From Actinomycetota bacterium (GTDB taxonomy: Bacteria; Actinomycetota; Actinomycetes; UBA12327): a stretch of DNA of 5,571 bases. The position numbers and the translations under genes were made by a program. The notes beneath the pieces are model-generated. The model was given only the letters and a program-made list of their open reading frames with translations. It searched no databases and was not told the DNA's origin. This document shows, piece by piece, positions 1 through 5,571 of this stretch. How positions within the stretch are numbered: the stretch's first letter is position 1; every line of letters starts with the position of its first letter. The DNA lies in contig JAPLBW010000190.1 of NCBI GenBank assembly GCA_026392555.1, positions 1 through 5,571 of the forward strand, read 5' to 3'.

Positions 1-99
1 GCCGTGGTCAAGGGCGCCGGTTTTGCTGACGCTGTTCACGTCGGTGGCGGCGTGGTGGCATGGGTCAGTCAGATTGAACCTGACAAGCCTTCGTACTAG
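1..99 (+). CDS. moeZ: C-terminal end of MoeZ/MoeB-type adenylyltransferase-sulfurtransferase (partial)
   Basis: Frame 1 is open from the first base to a TAG at 97-99 and gives 32 residues ending in GVVAWVSQIEPDKPSY. This matches the end of the C-terminal rhodanese domain of actinobacterial MoeZ, where a GGxxAW strand-helix is followed by a conserved D/P-rich tail ending PSY. In the family, an N-terminal ThiF/E1-like domain adenylates the C-terminal glycine of small sulfur-carrier proteins (MoaD, ThiS and CysO types). The rhodanese domain then supplies persulfide sulfur for molybdopterin, thiamine or cysteine synthesis in the cytoplasm. The catalytic rhodanese cysteine and the whole adenylation domain lie upstream of the window and cannot be checked. 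The stop lies 3 bp from the stop of the converging CDGSH gene. A stand-alone rhodanese protein is a less likely alternative. Confidence 0.8.
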   Translation, partial: AVVKGAGFADAVHVGGGVVAWVSQIEPDKPSY

Positions 100-107
100 G
101 AACTAGT
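95..107. repeat. Inverted repeat joining two convergent stop codons
   Basis: ACTAG (95-99), spacer GAA (100-102) and CTAGT (103-107) form a perfect 5-bp inverted repeat. Its left arm contains the TAG stop of moeZ and its right arm, read on the other strand, contains the TAG stop of the CDGSH gene. The stem is short and AT-rich and has no T-tract, so it is unlikely to terminate transcription alone. It may simply result from two TAG stops facing each other. Confidence 0.5.
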
Positions 108-327
108 CCTTCTTGGGCTTCTTGCCCAACCCATCGTCGACGAAGTCACACGTCTTGTGGGTGTTGTCGCAAAAGGGCTTGACGTTGCTGTGGCCGCAGC
201 GACACAAAAAGAACTTGTCTCCTTCGCGAATGAGTGAACCATCCGCGCCGATGATTTGTGTCGTGCCTTCGACCTGGTACCAGCCATTTTCAGTCACGGT
301 GATCTTGACGGGGGACTGTTCGCTCAT
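103..327 (-). CDS. Small CDGSH-type iron-sulfur protein
   Basis: The product is 74 residues from the ATG at 327. A beta-rich N-terminal half (KITVTENGWYQVEG) leads into the cluster-binding segment FFLCRCGHSNVKPFCDNTH. This fits the CDGSH (mitoNEET-type) signature C-x-C-x2-S-x3-P-x-C-D-x-T-H, with the three-Cys, one-His ligand set that holds a [2Fe-2S] cluster. The usual glycine after Cys-Asp is asparagine here. A lysine-rich tail (GKKPKKD) ends the protein. There is no signal peptide or membrane segment, so it should be soluble and cytoplasmic. Family members are linked to electron or cluster transfer, but the partner is unknown. An in-frame ATG at 366 would add 13 residues (87 in all). I prefer 327 because the domain begins right after it and AGGAG lies upstream, though very close. 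The gene lies 78 bp after the stop of the membrane-protein gene on the same strand, so co-transcription is plausible. Confidence 0.85.
   Translation of the reverse strand: MSEQSPVKITVTENGWYQVEGTTQIIGADGSLIREGDKFFLCRCGHSNVKPFCDNTHKTCDFVDDGLGKKPKKD
113..129 (+). terminator. Weak candidate hairpin downstream of moeZ
   Basis: TTGGGC (113-118) and GCCCAA (124-129) are perfect complements around the 5-nt loop TTCTT. The hairpin begins 13 nt after the moeZ stop and lies inside the 3' coding end of the CDGSH gene. Neither strand has a T-tract after it, so it is not a classical intrinsic terminator. U-less hairpins have been proposed as terminators in actinobacteria, but here the repeat could be a by-product of the GLGKKPKK coding sequence. 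Confidence 0.25.
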
Positions 328-329
328 AA

Positions 330-334
330 CTCCT
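330..334 (-). promoter_or_regulatory. Possible ribosome binding site favouring the 327 start of the CDGSH gene
   Basis: On the minus strand AGGAG is followed by TT and then the ATG at 327-325. The sequence is a good Shine-Dalgarno core, but the 2-nt spacing is shorter than usual. The alternative ATG at 366 has only TAGG before it, with 5 nt spacing. The site therefore supports the downstream start only moderately. Confidence 0.4.
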
Positions 335-405
335 ACTTCGTATGTGGACCGTTCAGAAGATGACATTGTTGCCTAGCTCGCGCAAAAACGCATCAATTCG
401 CGCCA

Positions 406-2829
406 TCAGCCAAGCAGTAGGCCGCGCTTGCTGAGCCATTGCGAGGAAGCCCAGCCGATGGGAACGGGAATCCAGAAGGTCACCACTCGGTAGAGCAGGA
501 CTGCCGAGACCGCCGTTGCTGCGTCTACCCCTGCGGCGGTCAGGGATGCGGTCAAGGCCACTTCGACAGCACCCAAACCACCGGGCGTGGGGACCACCGA
601 AGCCACGGCGCTACCGACGAGAAAGACCAGGGCCAGGGCTGGAATAGAGGCATCGTTGCCATAGGCGCGCACGCACGCGACCAAGGTGAAGATGTAGGCC
701 AGGTTCATCACGATATTTCCACCAAAACCGGTGATGAGGGCCCTGGGGTTTTGCAAGATGTCAATGAGGCGGGGTAGCCCTTGGATGAAGATCGGCCGAA
801 GGCGCTGGATGGCGTAGCGGCGAATCGGAGCGATGATGACACCTATTAACACAACAGTGACGACGATGCCAACAGCAATGACGATGCCTTCGGATGGGCT
901 AATGACTGACTGCGGACTCGCACCTGCCAGAGCCCCGAAAATCAGGACCATCAACAAACTGGCGATCACAGCAGAAACTTGTGTGATGCCCACTGAGGCA
1001 ACAGCGGTTGCTGCTCCCACCCCAGATCGCTGCAAGAACGAGGTGTTCACTCCGACAGCGCTGACCACTCCGGGCGCAAAGAGCGCGTAGTAGGTAGCGG
1101 CGAAGTGGGCTAACAGGGCAGGGAAGGCGCGAATCTTGGCCGGCGTAAACCCAATCAAGCTCAGTGTTCCGCCAACGTAAGTCATAAAGGACAAGATTAG
1201 GGCGGCTGCAACGTAGGAGAGTTCGGCTTGTCCCAAGATCTTGCCCAGATCCAGGGTTCCGATTTGGGAAATCAGCAGGTAAGCGGCCACGGACAGCCCG
1301 ACTGCACTGATAATGGTGCGCCTTCGGAAGCGGGCCAGGGGCGGCTGCTCAAGAACTTCCTCGGTACTCAAGGCGCTCATGACCTGCTGGACCTGCTTGA
1401 GCAGGCCCTTATTGGACTTGAGCAGGATTCGCGTTTCATCCGACATTGACAGTGATTGCACCAGCGAGGTGCAACTGGCGATGTGCTGTGCACCCACGCT
1501 GCGCACACCTGCTTGAACGCTTCGTTCAGCCCCAACGAGGGAAGCCAGCGAAACCAGGAGTTCAGCAGTGTCGAGTGCAAGAGCCAGATCGCTAGCCGCA
1601 ATTTCACCATCACGGAAGTCAGTCAGAACCGCGGTGGAGTCTGCTCGCAATTGAATACGAGAGGGCGCTAAGCCTCGGTGGGCAACGCGTGATTGATGGA
1701 GTGCATCCACTGTTGACCAAATTGAATCCAGGGCCTGGTCGGTCAAGATCGCAGGATCGAGCTCACTGAGAGGACGAGCTTGTGGATCGATGTAAGCAAG
1801 AGTTGCTGCAAAAACTCCCACTTCAGTCACAGCGACGAGTTCGCGAACGGATGCACCGGTTGCTTGGGCTGCAAAGGTGACCATGGACTCGTGTTCAAAG
1901 TTACGCCGAAGCGAAAGGAACGCGGGTCGAGCGGCTGGACGAATGACGCGAATTTGCCGCCATAGGTAGGCCGCGATGCCAGCGCCTTCTTGATCGCGGT
2001 CAAGGACGTGAATGCGGTAGTGCTGAGCCGTGCCGTTTTCCGTGGCGACCCCGCGGTAGCGACGACGCCCTCGCGATTCAAGATCAAGGCGGGTCAGGTG
2101 GGTCAGGGGTAGGCCGGCATCGCGCAAGGCCATGGCGATGGCCATGCCATCGGGCCGCTCACTGGGTGAGCCCATGGCGTACCGGGAAATCAGGCCGATC
2201 GCGAATCCCAGCAGGATTGATTCAGCAACGGCAACCAAGGTGAGAGAACTGGATAGCACCAGCGTGGTGGCAACCGATCCGACAATGACGGCCGAAAAGA
2301 TTTGCCAGCGACTTCGGCCTGCAAGTTGGGCCACGGTTAACAAGGCGACGATGGCGGCGAGTGCGGCATCCAATGTCAGTGTGCGTGTGCCATCGGGCTT
2401 GACCTTGGTGAGCGCTTCGAGAAGCTGGCCGGGTGTGAGGTACTCAATGGCAAAACGCAATCCAAAGGCAAAGAACGCCGCGATGGCCGCCGCCGCCAAA
2501 GCAGTCAACAGCTGGGTATTGCGCCGCCGTGCAACTAAGTCAATGGATACGGCAACCGGAATGATCAACAGTCCCAATCCGCCGAAGAACTGCACGATGT
2601 AAATCAGTGCGGCAGGAAGACCGGTCACCACGCCGATGAGGTCGGCCTCGAGGCCAGAAGTAGTAGTCACAGCGAGAGCGGCAATGACCAGGAGCGCTGC
2701 CGCGATGGCGATCGTGACGACTAATAGGAGCAGGTCGCGAGGCCGGCGCACACTGTTGGGCAGCGGCGGCTCTTCGATGACTGGCAGGCCAAGGTCTGGG
2801 AGCTGCTGGTCAGGGGGCAACGGCGTCAT
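406..2829 (-). CDS. Membrane protein with degenerate kinase-like domain and C-terminal flippase-like (LPG synthase TM / UPF0104) domain
   Basis: The product is 807 residues. Residues 1-30 are a proline-rich cytoplasmic tail. About six hydrophobic segments follow between residues 32 and 215. Residues about 225-490 are soluble and resemble a kinase fold: a strand YRIHVLDRD (271-279) at the position of the ATP-lysine strand, a catalytic-loop equivalent AHRGLAPSRI (383-392) and a metal-loop equivalent TDFRDG (403-408). The usual HRD aspartate is Gly386 and DFG is DFR, so phosphotransfer is doubtful. Residues about 503-800 form roughly eight hydrophobic segments with the hallmark PTPGGLGAVE (747-756) and LLYR (778-781) of the YbhN/UPF0104 and MprF-flippase superfamily. 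The family suggests movement or binding of a lipid or lipid-linked substrate, which is unknown here. It is not MprF, because the C-terminal aminoacyl-transferase domain is absent. The start is fixed: GAAGG precedes the ATG by 3 nt, and an in-frame TGA lies 6 nt upstream of it. The CDGSH gene follows on the same strand, and the helicase gene is divergent. Confidence 0.85.
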   Translation of the reverse strand: MTPLPPDQQLPDLGLPVIEEPPLPNSVRRPRDLLLLVVTIAIAAALLVIAALAVTTTSGLEADLIGVVTGLPAALIYIVQFFGGLGLLIIPVAVSIDLVARRRNTQLLTALAAAAIAAFFAFGLRFAIEYLTPGQLLEALTKVKPDGTRTLTLDAALAAIVALLTVAQLAGRSRWQIFSAVIVGSVATTLVLSSSLTLVAVAESILLGFAIGLISRYAMGSPSERPDGMAIAMALRDAGLPLTHLTRLDLESRGRRRYRGVATENGTAQHYRIHVLDRDQEGAGIAAYLWRQIRVIRPAARPAFLSLRRNFEHESMVTFAAQATGASVRELVAVTEVGVFAATLAYIDPQARPLSELDPAILTDQALDSIWSTVDALHQSRVAHRGLAPSRIQLRADSTAVLTDFRDGEIAASDLALALDTAELLVSLASLVGAERSVQAGVRSVGAQHIASCTSLVQSLSMSDETRILLKSNKGLLKQVQQVMSALSTEEVLEQPPLARFRRRTIISAVGLSVAAYLLISQIGTLDLGKILGQAELSYVAAALILSFMTYVGGTLSLIGFTPAKIRAFPALLAHFAATYYALFAPGVVSAVGVNTSFLQRSGVGAATAVASVGITQVSAVIASLLMVLIFGALAGASPQSVISPSEGIVIAVGIVVTVVLIGVIIAPIRRYAIQRLRPIFIQGLPRLIDILQNPRALITGFGGNIVMNLAYIFTLVACVRAYGNDASIPALALVFLVGSAVASVVPTPGGLGAVEVALTASLTAAGVDAATAVSAVLLYRVVTFWIPVPIGWASSQWLSKRGLLLG

Positions 2830-2882
2830 AGGCCTTCATCGTTTCACGCCCAGTGCGCTCAGGTGGGGATGTGGTGTCAGTT

Positions 2883-2895
2883 GGGCACCGTGCCC
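2883..2895. promoter_or_regulatory. 13-bp palindrome in the divergent intergenic region, possible operator
   Basis: GGGCAC, a central C, and GTGCCC form a perfect 6-bp inverted repeat with a 1-nt centre. The loop is too small for a good hairpin, so a protein-binding site is the likelier reading. It lies 54 bp upstream of the membrane-protein ATG and about 130 bp upstream of the proposed helicase start, where it could act on either gene. No regulator is encoded in the window. Confidence 0.3.
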
Positions 2896-2900
2896 CGCAT

Positions 2901-2937
2901 ACCTACGCAAAAAAGGGCCATTGTCAGACACCTACGC
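2901..2937. repeat. Short direct repeat ACCTACGC, two copies
   Basis: ACCTACGC occurs at 2901-2908 and 2930-2937, start to start 29 bp, or nearly three helical turns. Between the copies lie an A-tract (2909-2914) and the small palindrome TGTCAGACA (2922-2930). The second copy falls between the -35 and -10 boxes of the candidate + strand promoter. Two 8-bp copies could occur by chance, but the promoter position makes a regulator site possible. Confidence 0.3.
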
Positions 2938-2948
2938 GACACTAAGGT
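2921..2948 (+). promoter_or_regulatory. Candidate sigma-70-type promoter for the helicase gene
   Basis: TTGTCA (2921-2926) matches the -35 consensus TTGACA at five of six positions. TAAGGT (2943-2948), 16 nt further on, fits the actinobacterial -10 form TAnnnT. Transcription would begin near 2955, leaving about 70 nt before the TTG at 3026. It would also nearly abut an in-frame GTG at 2960, which allows a near-leaderless start. I found no equally convincing promoter on the minus strand for the membrane-protein gene. Confidence 0.4.
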
Positions 2949-3025
2949 CTTCCTGACGGGTGGACAGCGACCGCCTGTCACGTGGCAGCCCGCAGGTGGC
3001 GTGTAGCAGAAGGCGAGTTCAGTTC

Positions 3026-5571
3026 TTGGCAACAGCAGGTCGTCGCAGTAGTGCAGATACTCCCGTCATCACCTTGGTAGCACCCGAGCGTGTTGCTGGT
3101 CCGCGGATCACTCCCGATGCTGAACAGCAGCGCGCTGTTGACCATGCTGCCACCGCGGGCGCTGGCCCGTTGCTGATTTTGGCCGGGCCGGGAACGGGAA
3201 AGACCGCCACCTTGGTTGAAGCCGTTGCGGCTCGCATTGAAGCCGGAACGACGGCTGATCGCATCTTGGTACTAACTTTTAGTCGCAAGGCCGCGCAAGA
3301 ACTTCGCGATCGCATTGCCACGCGACTAGGACCAGACCAGTTGGGTGCGACGGCGTGGACCTTTCACGCTTTTTGTTTCGCTCTGGTTGGGGATGCCACC
3401 CAGGATTTTGAGTGGGGAGCCCCGCGCCGCACGTTGTTGACCAACCCGGAGCAAGACGCGGTCATTCGCGAACTCTTGCAGGGTCATGTTGAAGACGATG
3501 CGCCAACCGTTCAATGGCCGAAGCAATGGCAAGCGGCATTGACTACTGCTGGTTTCGCCGCTGAAATTCGGACTGTCTTTCAGCGAGCTCGCACGTTGGG
3601 TCTTGAGCCGCACGAATTGATGGCCATTGCCCAGCAACAAGGGCGAGACGCCTGGGTCAGCGTGGCCGATGCCCTGTCGGAGTACCTTGATGTCCTCGAT
3701 CATAAGAACGAGATCGACTACACCGAGATGGTCACGCGCGCGGTGATCTTTGCGCAGTCGTCCCGTGGTCAAGCTGACCTACGCCAACGCTATGACGCGG
3801 TTTTTGTTGATGAATTTCAAGATACTGACCCAGCCCAAGAGCGCCTTCTTCAGGCGATTGCCGGTGGCGGTCGCGATTTGATTGCTGTCGGCGATCCTGA
3901 TCAGTCGATTTATGCCTTCCGCGGCGCTGACGTGAAGGGCATCGTGGAGTTCCCCGTGCGCTTCCCGCAAGCGAATGGATCAGAAGCAGCAGTGGTGGCC
4001 CTGCGCACGTGTCGTCGCAGTGGCGAGGGATTAGTCAACCTCGCAGTTTCAGTGGCCGCCAAGTTTTCCTCCACCGGCACCGCATTCAAAGGTGACGGTC
4101 GAAGCCACCGCCAACGAGTTGCAGCCCCCGATCTTCCTACCAGCGTCATTGATGTGCACACCTATTCATCCACGATCGCGCAAGGTGATGCCATTGCTGA
4201 TCAGTTGCGTCGTGCGCACCTTGACGATGGCATCGCCTGGTCACAGATGGCTGTCTTGGTGCGGTCGGGAGCGCGATCAATTCCTAGCCTTCATCGCTCG
4301 CTACATGCGGCAGGAGTACCGGTTGAGGTCGCGGGTGAAGACCTGCCCTTGCACCTAGATCCAGCTGTGGAACCGCTGTTGACGGCCATGCGCTGTGTGA
4401 TCGAGCCCGCAAGCGTGACGGCTGACGAAATCCGCGCACTCCTGCTGTCGGCCTATTGCGGTGGGGATTCAGCGCAGTTGCGCCGCTTGGGGCGTGCCCT
4501 TCGTGAGGAAAGTCGCCAAGCGAACGAGTTTGGCTTGCCCACCACCTCATCAGGCGAACTGATTCGCGATGCCGTTTTGACCCCTGATCTCTTGGCGACC
4601 CACGATGAAGAAGTAACGGGAGTGGCACGTCGCCTCTCTGAAGTCATCGTGCTCGCTCGCCAAGCCATGGCCACGCACGATGATCCCCACGAAGTGTTGT
4701 GGACTCTGTGGGATCAACAACCCTGGCGAAACGATGACGTGCGGACGTGGGGTCAGCGCTTAGAGCGCTCGTCGTATTCCGGTGGTGCACAAGGTCGGCG
4801 CGCTGACCGTCATCTTGATGCAGTGCTCACGCTGTTTACCTTGGCGATGCGCAACCGAGAGCGTTCAGCTGCGGGTGGTGCTCGCGGATTCCTCCACAAC
4901 ATCACTCGTCAGTCCATTCCGGCAGACACATTGGTGCAGCGCGGCGTCAGTCGAGATGCAGTGCGCGTGATGTCTGCCCACCGGTCGAAGGGACTCGAGT
5001 GGGATTTCGTTGTGGTGGCTGATGTGCAAGCCGACGTGTGGCCCGACATGCGCCAGCGCGGCACCTTGTTGCAAGCCGATCAGTTAGTCGCGCACGACAT
5101 TGAGGACGTCCATCCCTTAACCACCACGTTGGCCGAAGAACGTCGTCTCTTCTATGTCGCGATCACTCGCGCCCGTCAGCGCTTGTTGGTCACGGCCGTG
5201 GGTGAAGCGGCAGAGAACGGATCTCAGCCCTCACGATTTATCGATGAGTTGATTCGCTCCAACCCGACCTTGTCGGCTACGGCTATCACGACTCGAACGC
5301 CTCGACCCTCTACCTTGCCCGGCTTAGTTGCATCGCTGCGCGCACAACTGCTGGGCGATGAACTTCACAAGGCTGAGCGAGACATTGCTATTCAGATTTT
5401 GGGCAGTTTGGCCAGCGAAAAGGTCGGCGATGAGCTCCTGGTTCCGACAGCTCACCCGGACAACTGGTGGGGTGTGCGCGAGATCTCGGGTGAAGATGTT
5501 CACCCGTTCCCACCGGAGAAGCAGATTCGTCTCTCAGGTTCACAGTTGGAGTCGTTGGTCACGTGCCCGAT
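3026..5571 (+). CDS. adnA: AdnA-type ATP-dependent helicase-nuclease subunit (UvrD/RecB-like superfamily 1), 3' end outside the window
   Basis: The frame stays open to the window end, giving 848 residues from the TTG at 3026. SF1A helicase motifs appear in order: Q-motif-like ITPDAEQQ (29-36), Walker A AGPGTGKT (53-60), Ia LTFSRKAAQEL, TFHAF, Walker B VDEFQD (261-266), III GDPDQSIYAFRGA (289-301), V SAHRSKGLEWDF (650-661) and VI EERRLFYVAITRAR (704-717). All key residues are present, so the motor should be active. The last residues, RLSGSQLESLVTCP, match the start of a RecB/AddB-type PD-(D/E)XK nuclease domain; Cys847 sits where that family has its first iron-sulfur ligand. This domain and the segment W-S-Q-M-A-V-L-V-R-S-G fit actinobacterial AdnA better than UvrD or PcrA. 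AdnA works with AdnB to unwind and resect DNA double-strand ends; adnB is expected immediately downstream. The start is uncertain: no in-frame ATG precedes Walker A, and GTG 2960, GTG 2996 and TTG 3074 are alternatives. AGAAGG lies 12 nt before 3026. Confidence 0.85.
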   Translation, partial: MATAGRRSSADTPVITLVAPERVAGPRITPDAEQQRAVDHAATAGAGPLLILAGPGTGKTATLVEAVAARIEAGTTADRILVLTFSRKAAQELRDRIATRLGPDQLGATAWTFHAFCFALVGDATQDFEWGAPRRTLLTNPEQDAVIRELLQGHVEDDAPTVQWPKQWQAALTTAGFAAEIRTVFQRARTLGLEPHELMAIAQQQGRDAWVSVADALSEYLDVLDHKNEIDYTEMVTRAVIFAQSSRGQADLRQRYDAVFVDEFQDTDPAQERLLQAIAGGGRDLIAVGDPDQSIYAFRGADVKGIVEFPVRFPQANGSEAAVVALRTCRRSGEGLVNLAVSVAAKFSSTGTAFKGDGRSHRQRVAAPDLPTSVIDVHTYSSTIAQGDAIADQLRRAHLDDGIAWSQMAVLVRSGARSIPSLHRSLHAAGVPVEVAGEDLPLHLDPAVEPLLTAMRCVIEPASVTADEIRALLLSAYCGGDSAQLRRLGRALREESRQANEFGLPTTSSGELIRDAVLTPDLLATHDEEVTGVARRLSEVIVLARQAMATHDDPHEVLWTLWDQQPWRNDDVRTWGQRLERSSYSGGAQGRRADRHLDAVLTLFTLAMRNRERSAAGGARGFLHNITRQSIPADTLVQRGVSRDAVRVMSAHRSKGLEWDFVVVADVQADVWPDMRQRGTLLQADQLVAHDIEDVHPLTTTLAEERRLFYVAITRARQRLLVTAVGEAAENGSQPSRFIDELIRSNPTLSATAITTRTPRPSTLPGLVASLRAQLLGDELHKAERDIAIQILGSLASEKVGDELLVPTAHPDNWWGVREISGEDVHPFPPEKQIRLSGSQLESLVTCP

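Noticed and set aside
439..1671. Several + strand open frames opposite the flippase-like domain
   Set aside because: They overlap each other and a gene with clear family motifs, show no domain-like composition, and lack convincing ribosome binding sites.
2132..2602. 156-residue open frame on the + strand
   Set aside because: It is antisense to the well-supported membrane-protein gene, and its product is low-complexity (Ala, Arg, Ser, Thr, Met) with no recognisable domain, as expected from reading GC-biased coding DNA backwards.
406..2829. Annotation as MprF (lysylphosphatidylglycerol synthase)
   Set aside because: Only the transmembrane flippase-like part is shared. The aminoacyl-transferase domain that follows it in MprF is absent, because the protein ends directly after the membrane block.
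2909..2914. T-tract on the minus strand as a terminator
   Set aside because: No stable GC-rich stem precedes it on that strand, and it lies upstream of the membrane-protein gene rather than after a gene.
3019..3772. Two minus-strand open frames (100 and 148 residues) opposite the start of the helicase gene
   Set aside because: The + strand frame carries Walker A and other helicase motifs here, so the antisense frames are shadows.
3026..5571. Annotation as UvrD or PcrA helicase
   Set aside because: The motor motifs are shared with UvrD, but the conserved segment after them and the nuclease-domain opening at the window end are not found in UvrD/PcrA. They fit AdnA, as does the moeZ neighbourhood.

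Overview
The window looks like chromosomal DNA from an actinobacterium (Actinomycetota) of intermediate GC content, roughly 55-60% by eye. The evidence is the gene content. The first 99 bases encode the end of a MoeZ/MoeB-type adenylyltransferase-sulfurtransferase. The right half encodes an AdnA-type UvrD/RecB-like helicase with wording typical of actinobacteria. From memory, moeZ lies close to the adnA-adnB pair in mycobacteria and other actinobacteria (for example around Rv3201c-Rv3206c in M. tuberculosis), so this appears to be a variant of that conserved neighbourhood. I could not run a database search, so a finer taxonomic placement is not possible.

Layout, left to right: (1) bases 1-99, + strand, C-terminus of MoeZ. 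(2) Bases 103-327, - strand, a small CDGSH-type iron-sulfur protein that converges on moeZ with only 3 bp between the two stop codons. (3) Bases 406-2829, - strand, a large 807-residue membrane protein. It has an N-terminal membrane block, a degenerate protein-kinase-like domain, and a C-terminal flippase-like domain (lysylphosphatidylglycerol synthase TM region, UPF0104/YbhN type). It lies upstream of the CDGSH gene on the same strand, so the two may be co-transcribed. (4) Bases 2830-3025, a divergent intergenic region with a 13-bp palindrome, a short direct repeat and a plausible + strand promoter. (5) Base 3026 to the window end, + strand, the AdnA-like helicase. It is cut off as its C-terminal nuclease domain begins.

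Functionally the region is a mosaic. MoeZ activates and sulfurates small sulfur-carrier proteins. The CDGSH protein probably binds a [2Fe-2S] cluster for electron or cluster transfer. The membrane protein probably handles a lipid or lipid-linked substrate. The helicase-nuclease would process DNA double-strand ends together with a partner (AdnB) expected just beyond the window. Apart from the possible membrane protein-CDGSH operon, nothing shows that they form one pathway. I saw no mobile element, CRISPR array, tRNA or rRNA. The most unusual item is the kinase-like domain between the two membrane blocks, whose catalytic-loop residues look lost.
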